NCBI GenBank assembly: GCA_013339895.1
Contig: JABACO010000017.1
Span: 8,071,678-8,135,677, forward strand
Length of the DNA: 64,000 nucleotides
Origin: Ephydatia muelleri
Lineage: Eukaryota > Porifera > Demospongiae > Spongillida > Spongillidae
Reading direction: 5' to 3'
The notes under the pieces are model-generated. The model saw nothing but the letters and a program-made list of their open reading frames with translations, was not told the DNA's origin and did no database searches. Shown here piece after piece: positions 44,052 through 57,013 of this stretch; within the stretch, counting starts at the first letter, position 1; the number at the start of each line of letters is the position of its first letter. Both the position numbers and the translations under genes were made by a program.

Positions 44052-46971
44052 ATGTGGATATTGGTGCTTTCATCTCTGTTGGTAACTGGCTCCCAACCTT
44101 GCCTTGGAAAATCCGGGGCCAACATTTCAGTTACAGACAACGGCAATGACTACGAATCATGCTTGTTCAATGGATCTTTCCCATGCCGAACGTTACATTA
44201 CGTCCTTGAGTTCCTGAGCAGCGCAAGGCCCGTCTCGATATCAGCAGCCGCTGTCATGGTGCGAGCTCATCAGCAGATGCAGCCAAAAAAGTACTCACTA
44301 CCTCCTAGCATTTCATTGGTTATCAAAGGGAATACGAAAGCTTACAAAACTCAAGTCACGTGCTCCGGCAGAGGTCCTCTCACCTTTCATTCACCGCACG
44401 GATCCGTCGCGATGGAAGGATTGGCTTTCAAAAATGCTCGGGACCTCACGGGATCGGACTCAGTGATCTCAGCTTTCTCGACTGCACTGCAACGGACGGG
44501 AGAGGCATTGGGATTATTGACACAGCTAGGGTGCGCTTTGTGTCCAGTGTCTTTGCTTTCGTTCAGCCATACTCTCGAGAGGGGAACCTTGTTTTGTCGC
44601 ACACTGCGCCGGCTACTACATCTGTGTTCATCAGCAACTGCACATTTTCCAACCAGTATTATTATAGCTGGTCCGCAGCCGCATGCATCTGGGTAACCAA
44701 CGGAAACGTGCACGTGAATGGGAACGTGACCATTGCAAACTGCACAGGATATCTTGGCGGCGCCGTAAGACTGACGAGGTCGAAGGTCACTGCAGTGGGG
44801 GATGCCAGTGTCAACCTCGTGAACAACTTCGCTCAGTTTGGCAGTGCAGCGTACCTGGAGGGAGTGTCGTGCCCCCTGCTGGACACATCCAATGGCGTCC
44901 TCACTGTTAGAGTTACTAACTCCAAGCATTCATGTGTCTTCATCGAAAATCCAGCCAGTCTCAGCACCTGCTTATCACTCACAACTTTCCCCGATTTCTT
45001 CGGAAATGATTCAAACTGCAGTCTAAGCACTTCAGCTACAAGCCTGTCTGTTCAGTTGGACTCTTCTACATCAGTTATAATTCCTGGTATGGACGTGGTA
45101 ATGAATCTCCTTGTCACAGACTATTTCCAGAATAGCGCAACATGTGAAGGAGGCGTTTACCTCAGCCTGCAATCTGGAGCAACTGTTCAATGCAATAGTC
45201 CAGTGGGCTCTGTATATATATCATGTCCTCTCTACATGCCACAAAAGCAATTTATGACCTTCGTATCAGAATTGGGCTGGAATTCCACTGTTCAATTCAA
45301 GAGTATAATTGAACCTGGAAATGCAAATGATAATGTAAGCCTAGCATTTGCTTGCAGAACTAACGGTGGACCTAATGCTTCTTTTCTGTTTCAACTTGAC
45401 AAATGCCCAACTTTCATAATGCAATTTAATAACATCACCCACACGTGTGAGTGCATCACTCCTACTATTGGAATGGACAACTATCTCTGTTCAGTGAACA
45501 AAGGTGTAGCGTGCATTCGTTCCGGATACTGGAAAGGCTGGGACCGAAACCGGTCTGTGGTCCTACCCTGTAGTAGTCGTGCCTGCAAGCCGAGTGGCTC
45601 ACCCTGCCCCCTGACCACAGACCCATCCTTCCATCTCCTCAACATGCATCCTGACAACCAGTGCTACAGCAATAGAGCAGAGTTGCTGTGCTCCAAGTGT
45701 AAGGACGGATACTACTTCTCTTTCCCACCGCTTCGCTGTCTACCTAGCGTCTGCTCATTGGCACACTCATTCGGAATGTTAATAATACTGATAACATTTG
45801 AGTTCACAAAAGTGATAATTATCTTTCTAGTGGTGAGCAACAAACTAGGAGCAGTGTTTCCAGGCACTGGTAAAGGAGGCGTGTCCCGTAGATCGCTGGG
45901 AGTCGGGTACTTCTTTGGTTCTCTGTTCTTCATGGCTTCCATTGGGCGCCTCCCAATACTCAGTCTCCCTCAGTTCTATGCACTCAAGTGGATTGTGGAA
46001 GCATTTAGGACCATTACTCACCTGCCTCTAGACATTGTTGGTGAGATCCAATGGTGCTTTTTCCCTTCATTCGGAGCACTGGGCATTTTCGCCTGTCAGT
46101 ACCTTGGACCAGCAGTGGCTGCCGTGATGCTGGCAGCAATGTACATCTTTGTGCGTCTTTGCCCAAAGGTTCTCTCTAAATTCCACCCCTCTCCCATGCA
46201 GTCCATCAGCCTCCTTATCCTCTTCACCTTCTGGTCTGTTGCCGCCACCTCTATCAACATCCTCCAGTACATAGAGGTGGGAGAGGATACCCGAGTTCAA
46301 CTCCAACCTGACCTGGCCTACTTTACAGGGCTGCATCTCCCCCTGGCCATCACCTCCATACTGTTATTGCTCTTCCTGATCTTCCCCCTGGTCTCCTTTC
46401 TGATGCTCTCCCCAATTCTGTGGAAATGTGTTAATCTCAGCAAGGTCAAACCTTTCCTTGATGAATTCCAGTCGTGTTATAAAAAGTCCTACCGTTGGTA
46501 CCCAGCCATCTATTTTGTTGCATGGCTTGTTATAGTTGGAGTGGACAGTGTGTCTCTGTATCTGACCATCTACACGGTGGTGTTTTTACTCTCTGCATCT
46601 TGCTTGCTGTCTTCCAGCCATATGAGGTCCACTGGCTCAATACAGTGGACATGCTGCTGCTGTTGGACCTTCTGGTGACCACCATGCTCCTCTTGCAGCA
46701 GACACTACTGGATGCTGAGGATGTGGTCATCACTGGAATGGTGTACGTGCTCATGCTGGTCCCTCTCCTCTTCATCAGTGGTGGTATCTCTATCCTCTTC
46801 GCTATGCAGTGTAGGGTGTGCAAGTTCAGACGTCAGAAAGCCCCAGCACCCATGGAGGAAACAGCTGTCCCCCTGGTGAAGATGAACCAACCTGCCAAAA
46901 TAGGGGAGACTTTTAATGAAAGTTGGAGAGCCTGCCGCTCTCGCGATTCCATTATTACTGATAGCGTTTAA
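44052..46971 (+). CDS. Receptor-like multi-pass membrane protein (paralogue 2, two frameshifts)
   Basis: Tandem paralogue of 40429-43305, same architecture and also intronless. Signal peptide MWILVLSSLLVTGSQPCLG from the ATG at 44052, then NGNDYESC...PCRTLHYVL, a glycosylated ectodomain, the Cys-rich module with HPDNQCYSNRAELLCSKCKD (about 45650-45700), about nine membrane segments (WCFFPSFGALGIFACQYLGP, QPDLAYFTGLHLPLAITS) and a longer cytosolic tail ending SRDSIITDSV. The frame changes at the A5 run 44430-44434 (between GLAFK and CSGPHGIGLS) and at the T5 run 46582-46586 (between YLTIYTVV and TLCILLAVFQPY). Adding one base to either run would realign it with paralogue 1. These are either consensus errors or true lesions. 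Confidence 0.8.
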
Positions 46972-47076
46972 AGTGACAGGTGTGACATAATGTATTCAGC
47001 ATTGGATGATACGGTATTACCAGAGGCATTACAGAGCTGTCAGTTCCAAAACGGAACAAATGGGGAAATGAGGGAA

Positions 47077-47132
47077 GCTGGGATTAATTGACAATAATAC
47101 TAACGTTAGTATTATTGTCAATTAATCACAGC
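47077..47132. repeat. Long palindrome, 28-bp arms, no spacer
   Basis: 47082-47127 is a perfect 46-bp palindrome centred on TAACGTTA; it extends to 47077-47132 with one mismatch per arm. It lies about 110 bp after the paralogue 2 stop and could form a cruciform or a 3' UTR hairpin. Confidence 0.9.
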
Positions 47133-47787
47133 ATCAGGGAAAAAGTCACGTGATTTCCAATATTTGGGAATGATGTTCTGTAGGTTGCCCAACTGATTCA
47201 ACATGCATGGAGTAAGATGAAACAATGAAAGCGCTGTCTTCTGTTGAATGTCACGAAGATGCAGCAGCAAACACATTAGGAATTGTTTTGAACTTCTCAC
47301 TTTTGCATTAGATACAGCTTGCATTGATGAAAGACTCTTACCATTCAGACCTTACAATAACACATATGACGAAGAGATCCATTTCCATCTTTTGGTGTTT
47401 ATCACAGAATCCATTGATTCAGACACACAACATGAAAAGAGCAGTTTATGATATCTATACTGCTTCTAGTTGATTCCTTCATTGCTCCATTAGCAGCCCC
47501 TAACCCTACAAAAGCTCAATTTAAAATAACTTGACATGTCATGTATTAAACAGACAGGATCTGCCACGCTACCCTAAGCTCCAGCTCCACTCCTCCAGTC
47601 CCCAAATGCAATGTCCATTTCTTGATAGAACTGCATGCAAACCGTTCAAGGCTTTGATGCCCCATTGTTTTGTTTGCCAAATCATTGAGCAGAGGACAAA
47701 GACTAGAAGAGGTACTGTTGCTGGTCATCACAAACAGTATAAAAGATGATTGAAGGTCATATAACACAGTGTATATATCAGATTGTA
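47133..47787. other. Intergenic, nothing recognised
   Basis: Between the convergent 3' ends of paralogue 2 (plus) and the FAM13-like gene (minus). Only short, unconvincing open frames. Confidence 0.5.
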
Positions 47788-48391
47788 TTAGAATGCACAG
47801 GTTGATGAAAGTTTCTCATTTTGATGGTAGAGTCTCTTCACATCTCTGTACCGCTCATACAATGGCCTCACAAGCTCTCTCTCATCTTTGCTGACCTGAA
47901 TGGGATACAGTGTGTATCACATGTATGAGCAAATCCAATGCAGCAGCCAGTTCCCCAATACACTTAAGATCACACTCTGTTTCCTCAAGTGACCATGACT
48001 GGCTAGTGGAAAACATAAAATGGTTTTAAATTATTAATTTTATTGATTTATTTATGGGGAAATGTTGATACAACTCTTGCACGATTCACAGCCAGTACAA
48101 AGACCAGCTAAGTGTACAAGTGTCTAATGAAACAGGTAAATGACTACTACTGTGCATTAATTAGATTTCTATGACTTTCACACCACAACCTCACTCCATT
48201 CACCATTACAACTTCTTTGTCCATCCCTTCCCCTCTCATATAAAGGACTCACAGGTTTGCCATGTTTCTTTTCAAACTGCAGGAGGATTTTTTGAAGAGC
48301 ATGTTTTTCAGCTTGCAGTTGCTGTGGTGTCATATCCTGTGGACAGCAAATACCTCCATAACTAAGTTTAGCTAGAGTTACACTTCCACAT

Positions 48392-48441
<50 letters not shown>

Positions 48442-51400
48442 CATACATGTATATGTACATGCACACCTTTAGTAACACATGGTACATCTGTCTAACACAC
48501 ATCAATACAATACATCCACATAGACACACAATAACTCTTACTAACCCATATCTTGTAAGGTCTCTTTTCTTTCCTTCTCTTCTCCTCCAGCAACAATAGC
48601 ATGCTAGAGATCGACATTCTCAGGGACCCATTCCCAGGAAGTGTTCCAGGAAGTGTTTCAGTTAGTGATCCAGTTAGAGACCCAGGAGGTGTCACAGGAA
48701 GTACTCCAGAAAGTGTCCCAGGATGTACTCCGTGAAGTGTTCCAGGAAGTGTTCCTGGTATTGTGGTGGACAAAGAACTGGCAGACTCTTTGGCAGGTGG
48801 ATCAGGTGGAGACCTTGAGCTCCCACCAGCGGCCTTAAGTCTATGTCTTCTGGCAGGGGAGGGCTCAGGCTGTTGTGATCTTTCACCCGTCCTTTTGGCA
48901 AGGATGGGATCAGGCTGAGACCTCGTTGTTTCCCCTGTATCCCCATCATTGCCTCTGTCGCTGGTAGTCAGGTCAGGTTGCGACCATGATGTAGTACCCT
49001 TCAACGTCCTGTGAGAGTGTTCCTCTGTGGTCTGTTGCCTTCCAGTTACAATCTGACTGTGCTCTGCTTTGGTTTGATGCTCCCTTGTCGTGACCCGATC
49101 ATCCCTCGGGGTGCTTTGATGCTCATCTATTAGAATTGCATACCAACATGCATTGAGCATTGCACGACCATATGTTAAATGAGCTCACTATCTTTCGAGT
49201 GTGGTCCTGTAGATGGTTGTGCTCTTGGAGCCTACAATGGAGGTGCCATAAAAAAAGCTTACTTATAAAACACTGTACCCAAATCTGAATGCTTCATCCT
49301 ATGCATGTGTGCGTACCTTTCCTGTCTCCCCTTCGGCTGGAATCAGCAGACCATACACATTTGACCCCATCTACATAGGAATGACAACAGACGGTACCAT
49401 TTGAGTGAGCGTTCCTTTGTGCACAGTTGCGCACATAATAACTTACATAGTGCGCAGGTACTGATGCCCCGCTGAGATGCAGGTCAATACATGTCTGTAT
49501 GACACTGGACACCCTGCGTAATGAGAATCACATGATACTAAATATGAGGCATCTCCTCCACCAGCACCCTTAGCACACATGAGGCATCTCCTCCACCAGC
49601 ACCCTTAGCACACATGAGGCATCCCCTCTACCAGCACCCTTAGCACACATGAGGCATCTCCTCCACCAGCACCCTTAGCACACATGAGGCATCCCCTCCA
49701 CCAGCACCCTTAGCACACATGAGGCATCCTCCACCAGCACCCTTAGCACACATGAGGCATCCCCTCCACCAGCACCCTTAGCACACATGAGGCATCTCCT
49801 CCACCAGCACCCTTAGCACACATGAGGCATCTCCTCCACCAGCACCCTTAGCACACATGAGGCATCTCCTCCACCAGCACCCTTAGCACACATGAGGCAT
49901 CCCCTCTACCAGCACCCTTAGCACACATGAGGCATCCCCTCTACCAGCACCCTTAGCACACATGTGGCATCCCCTCCACCAGCACCCTTAGCACACATGA
50001 GGCATCTCCTCCACCAGCACCCTTAGCACACATGAGGCATCCCCTCCACCAGCACCCTTAGCACACATGAGGCATCTTCTCCACCAGCACCCTTACCACA
50101 CATGAGGTATCCCCTCCACCAGCACCCTTAGCACACATGAGGTATCCCCTCCACCAGCACCCTTAGCACACATGAGGTATCCCCTCCACCAGCACCCTTA
50201 GCACACATGAGGTATCCCCTCCACCAGCACCCTTAGCACACATGAGGTATCTCCTCCACCAGCACCCTTAGCACACATGAGGTATCCCCTCCACCAGCAC
50301 CCTTAGCACACATGAGGTATCCCCTCCACCAGCACCCTTAGCACACATGTGGCATCCCCTCCACCAGCACCCTTAGCACACATGAGGCATCCCCTCCACC
50401 AGCACCCTTAGCACACATGAGGCATCCCCTCCACCAGCACCCTTAGCACACATGAGGTATCCCCTCCACCAGCACCCTTAGCACACATGAGGCATCCCCT
50501 CCACCAGCACCCTTAGCACACATGAGGCATCCCCTCCACCAGCACCCTTAGCACACAGCATTTCCATGTACATACAGCGACAATTACGATAATATGCCAA
50601 CCACACCAGCATCACACACACCACACATACAGATACATGTCACAGATATGCATGCATACCTATGTGCATAACAGATACTGTACACACACAACATACTCAC
50701 ACAACACACACACACAACACACACACACAACATACACACACAACATACACACACAACATTCACACAAGCAACATACACACACAGCACACACACTATCCCA
50801 TGGCACTGGAATAACCTCTTCAGGCTGGCTTGGCTCTGCCACGGTGACTCTGCTCGAGTCAAGGGAGACTTGGATTCTGCCTCAGAATGGTCTGGGGCCT
50901 CGACCTTGTCCCTCTTCAAGGGTGCGTAGGCCAGCTTTCTCTTTGCATATTGTCTTTGGAATGGACTCTTCTGTTCTTCTGTACCTAAGGAGGGCACACA
51001 CACCCCAATGATGCCAAGAGACATACAGACTGCACAATGCAGAGATAATTGGGATTGAAAGCATCGGACTATGTCTACCAACAATAGAAAACACTTTCGC
51101 TTCCCTTCCCCCTTTCTTTAGCCACACCCCCCTCTCTTCTGCCACCTTCCCCCTCCTCCTGTAGCAAACAGTCACCACACAACACATATGTACACACATT
51201 CACACCCACACATAACACTGCACACACACCCACACACTCCACATCTGCACATATTCCCACACACACTCTATATCTCCACACACACACACTCACACACTCA
51301 CACACTCCACATCTGCACACATGTACCTGACTCAACAATGAGCAGCACAGGTGATCCAGTGTGGTCTGCAGTGACAGCCAATTTTGCTGTCTTCTCTTCT

Positions 51401-54269
51401 CTCCTGATGCTCTCAGATGACTCTCTCCTGCTGCCATGACGACCTGGTGGTGTTCCACCCACACCCTCATGACGACCTGGTGGTGTTCCACCCACACCCT
51501 CATGACGACCTGGTGGTGTTCCACCCACACCCTCATGATGACCTGGTGGTGTTCCACCCACACCCTCACTCGAGTGAACACCTCTAGCATCATGATGAAG
51601 TGACCTCTTCTTTGGTGCCTTTGGGGAGGGTTGGTCATCTGCTCTCGATGTAGCTGATAGTCTGTCAGTATTGGCTGGTCTCACCTGGGATGTTGTATGA
51701 GACACGGGATAGGTGCTAGACAGTGACCCTGGTTTGGTGCCCGTCAGAAGTTTCCCATCCTTCCCAAAGAGTGGCTCATCAATGTCCTCCACTGGTCCAG
51801 TCTCATCCCCAGTCCCACCAGACTGTTTGCCCTCCTGTGCCTGGTGCCCAGGCCCGGCATTCAATGATGCCACCATATCTCTCACCCTGACACGACTGTT
51901 TGTTGTGGTGGTGGTGTGGGTGGTGATGGCAGGAGCAGTTCTGTCAGCAGTTCTCAATGGTGCTTCATTTGACAATCTACCCTCACTGCCCAGGTCAGTT
52001 GCTACACGTGTCCCTCTGCCATTAAGGACTTGGGCACCAAGGAAGGGTGTGGCTACAAAAGTCCCAGTGGAGAGTTTGGACCCTTTAGCAGCGTGACCCC
52101 TGAGCACTGGATCAATGACATCACCCCTAGGCACTGGATCAATGACATCACCCCTAGGCACTGGACCAATGACATCACCCCTGGACACTGGACCAATGAC
52201 ATCACCCCTGGGCACTGGACCCGAGTCAGTGGAGTCCTCTCCACTCCCAGCATTGGCAGGTGTGAATAGCCCGCTTTTGTGTCTATTTTTAGTAACACCG
52301 GTGCTAGAGGTAAAGGTGCGACTGCCAGGAGGCTCTTCCCTGCCTCCCCGTGAAGAGGGTGTGTTCCCACTGGTGGGGTTGTGGTCTGGTGACATCACTC
52401 TGGGGCCAACAGGGGAGGCAACACTGGGTGGGTGTGGCTGATCCTGCTAAGGAAGGGACATTGGGTGCATGACAGATGGGACTGGGGACCACATACCTCA
52501 AAGATGTCTTCATAATTTTGTATTAACCGGCACACCACAGAGTTTGTGTATCCTTGATCCTTCAAACCTTGCAAGCCTGACCCACATCTGTGTGATGTGT
52601 GATGTGTGTGTGTGTGAAATGAGTGCATCTTGGGAGGGAGGGAGGGGCCATACCTGAATATGCTGGGTCCAAACACAATAGACAATGGGACAGAAGCCAT
52701 CTTGTTTTGAGCTGCAAATATGGGTGGGTGAGGAGAGGTGGAGGAGGGGTGGTGAGTGAAGGGTGGGTGGGTGAGGAGAGGTGGAGGAGGGGTGGTGAGT
52801 GAAGGGTGGGTGGGTGAGGAGAGGTGGAGGAGGGGTGGTGAGTGAAGGGTGGGTGGGTGAGGAGAGGTGGAGGAGGGGTGGTGAGTGAAGGGTGGTGAGT
52901 GAAGGGTGGGTGGGTGAGGGATAAGAGAGTGAGGGAGGAGAATGGAGAGTTGCACATTGATTATTAATTTCTGCATCAGTTATAGTTAATTGATGCAGAT
53001 TTCAATCACTCTTTATGCCTGATATATTAATGGCACTCCTTTTCAATATATATGACGTAACTTTCTTGCAATGTGGAATAAGCTACATCAGTAAATGACA
53101 GTCTTGTATTGAGTGGACAGCTGCTATCCTCACCCTCCTCACACCCCATCCTCACACCCCATCCTCACCCTCCTGACATCCGATCCTCACCCTCCTCACA
53201 CCCCATCCTCACCCTCCTCACACCATCCTCACCCTCCTCACACCATCCTCACCCTCCTCACACCATCCTCACCCTCCGACACCCCATCCTCACCCTCCTC
53301 ACACCCCCATCCTCACCCTCCTCACACCCCATCCTCACCCTCCTCACACCCCATCCTCACCCTCCTGACATCCGATCCTCACCCTCCTCACACCCCATCC
53401 TCACCCTCCTCACACCATCCTCACCCTCCTCACACCATCCTCACCCTCCTCACACCATCCTCACCCTCCTCACAACCCTCCTCATCCCCTTTACCCCCTC
53501 ACACTCCACCCCCATTACCTCTACACACAGCACACTCACCTGAGTGTTCAGTGACTTTGATCAGGTGTCGGATAAGATACTTCAACAGTTCAAAGTTCGG
53601 CTTGGGGAGCTTGTGTATGGCTTCTCTGAGCTGGGCCAACTGCTCCGGAGAGGCATGTCCCACATTGGCTGGAGGGGGAGGAGGTGTGGTGTGTGAAGAG
53701 GAGTAGGTGAGAGTGGGATGAGGGGAGGAGCGGTGTGGAGAGTTAAGTATTTGGATTGAAGGATTTCGGACTAGGCAATACCAAACAAAAGTGCCCCTTA
53801 AAATGGCATTTATTTCTATGCACTCAGAACATGACTGTGGCACTGGTATCATGGTAGTGACACTGGTGATGTCACTACTGAATTGTTGCAATTTGAATAC
53901 ATGTAGATCTTCCTTTGAAATCATAGAAATGTAAGCAATTTTAGAATTTTAAATAATTATGTTTCTGTCAAAATAGTGACATTTCGCAAATGCTGCCTAA
54001 CAGGACACAGGACACAGGACACAGGACACAGGACACAGCTGAAACAACTTCTTAGGATGAATGCATGGCATGAAAAATAAGATAACAACTCACCAGCACA
54101 CATGCACCAGCACACATGCACCAGCACACATGCACCAGCACACATGCACCAGCACACATGCACCAGCACACATGCACCAGCACACATGCACCAGCACACA
54201 TACACTGTATGCCAGCACACATACACAACAACACTCCTGCACACATACACTAGCACACACACATACACT

Positions 54270-54308
<39 letters not shown>

Positions 54309-56791
54309 ATATTCCAAGTTGCAACAGGGGTGTGATGGATATGGCATTTTAAGCTACACAGCCTACTCACTTTCTTGAATCTGCACAAAGTCAGGAACAA
54401 CCTCATCTGGAATGACCGGAGTTGGAAGCTCTCTCTAGAAAAGCAATGCATTCCTTACCAGTCAGAAGATAAGTGCCAATTAATCTGCCACGTTAATTTA
54501 TCCAATAGCCCCTCCCCCATCGTCTCCCTCCCTACTAATAGCCCCTCCCCCATCTCTCCCTCCCTACTAATAGCCCCTCCCCCATCTCTCCCTCCCTACT
54601 AATAGCCCCTCTCCCATCGTCTCCCTCCCTACTAACCAGCCACAACTTCAGAAGACCTCCAGCAGTGGCTGTGTCCACATATGTGAAATCTGCATCTCCC
54701 TCTACAGGGGAAGAACAGTTATTATTAGGTGGGTGGAGGGTGTGGTTGGAAAGAGAGCTAGCTTTATTGCAGCACCAACAAAATCTGAAGACTTTACTCA
54801 CTTTTATCAAAGATGTTCCGAAGATCATTGATAAGTCTGGTGTTTCCATTGACTCTGTACAGACCTTGTTCTGAAAGACCTAAATGGAGAGCACCCAATG
54901 TTTTATACCCACAATGCTGTCCGTACATGTTGTATGATGCACACTGTATATTACCATAACAGCTTAGCATATAAATACAGGGACATACGCGTGCCCTTAT
55001 AGGGTCTTAAAATACAAAATAATTATCTTTCAATACACAGCCTGCAGGTGATTCATTTTGGTCACTAGTTATGAATAAAGTATACACCCTCCTCTATAGC
55101 CACATGAAGGATGCACACCCTCCTCTATAGCCACATGAAGGATGCACACCCTCCTCTATAGCCACATGAAGGATGCACACCCTCCTCTATAGCCACATGA
55201 AGGATGGACACCCTCCTCTATAGCCACATGAAGGATGCACACCCTCCTCTATAGCCACATGAAGGATGCACACCCTCCTCTATAGCCACATGAAGGATGC
55301 ACACCCTCCTCTATAGCCACATGAAGGATGCACACCCTCCTCTATAGCCACATGAAGGATGCACACCCTCCTCTATAGCCACATGAAGGATGCACACCCT
55401 CCTCTATAGCCACATGAAGGATGGACACCCTCCTCTATAGCCACATGAGATGTACACCACTGCATCCCACTGGAACCCATCAGAACACAGGGGCAGGGCT
55501 CATTGCATGCCCTCCTCCAATGATCCAACCTACCATTTTCCTCAATGTGTTCCACTATCTTCCTCACAATGAATGGCACTTTATCACTGCTGCTCAGATT
55601 TAGTCTCTCCAAGCTGACACCAAACACAAGGGGCTTGCCTGCAGGCGAAAGGTTCATTATGGCGCCTTGTTTGGTGTGTTTGCCCCCATGCCATTGGTAC
55701 TGAAATATATCTGACTTGCAAGCAATTGTACATTGTGCATGCGTGAATCAGTTCGAAGTTTAGAGGATGTTTAATCTGCACTGTGCAAGATACCAGAGGT
55801 ACTGGTGTTGTGCGCAAGTGTGTGCATGCAGCCTTGTGTACCCGGGCGTACCAGCCTGTGTACCCGGGCATACCAGCCTGTGTACCCGGGCATACCAGCC
55901 TGTGTACCCGGGCATACCAGCCTGTGTACCCGGGCATACCAGCCTGTGTACCCGGGCATACCAGCCTGTGTACCCGGGCATACCAGCCTGTGTACCCGGG
56001 CATACCAGCCTGTGTACCCGGGCATACCAGCCTGTGTACCCGGGCATACCAGCCTGTGTACCCGGGCATACCAGCCTGTGTACCGGGCATACCCTGGGCA
56101 TACCAGCCTGTGTACCCGGGCATACCAAGCCTGTGTACCCGGGCATACCAGCCTGTGTACCCGGGCATACACCAGCCTGTGTACCCGGGCATACCAGCCT
56201 GTGTACCCGGGCATACCAGCCTGTGTACCCGGGCATACCAGCCTTGTGCTACAATGTGTACCCAGATGTACCAGCTGATAAAGCATGAGCCACACTCTTC
56301 AAACTAATGCATACATTTAAAATCATTTGTTATTCGTGACCCATTCTTGTCAATTGAAATTTCTGTTGACCTTCAGATTATAGCGTTGTATGAAATCCAG
56401 GCCTAGGACAACATAATCCATGCTTACCTGAGTCAAGTGATAGGAACCTCCCCTGGAGTGGGTGGAGCCTGGAGGGCCCTCTGTGGTGACTGGTTCAATG
56501 GGTGATGGGTGGGGCTCTTCCCTGCCTCCCCGTGAAGAGGGTGTGTCCCCACTGGTGGGGTTGTGGTCTGGTGACATCACTCTGGGGCCAACAGGGGAGG
56601 CAACACTGGGTGGGTGTGGCTGATCCTGCTAGGAAGGGACATTGGGTGCATGACAGATGGGACTGGGGACCACATACCTCAAAGATGTCTTCATAATTTT
56701 GTATTAACCGGCACACCACAGAGTTTGTGTATCCTTGATCCTTCAAACCTTGCAAGCCTGACCCACATCTGTGTGTATGTGCATGTGTGCG

Positions 56792-56868
<77 letters not shown>

Positions 56869-56969
56869 CATGTATACATGTTGGATATTTGTTTGCACAT
56901 GGTACACAAATAAAGAAATGTGTGTGTTTGATGTTGACATGTGTGTGTGTGTATATGTGTGTGTGTATA

Positions 56970-57013
<44 letters not shown>

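Noticed and set aside
49545-50555. CRISPR-like spacing of short repeats
   Set aside because: Units are contiguous tandem copies with no unique spacers, in an animal intron.
51041-51055. CAGAGATAAT, matching the tip of the 7-bp-TSD transposon
   Set aside because: Only one half; no inverse partner or flanking duplication nearby.
55583-56307. Frames of 150-200 codons on both strands between the RhoGAP cassettes
   Set aside because: Translation of the 22-bp array in every frame.
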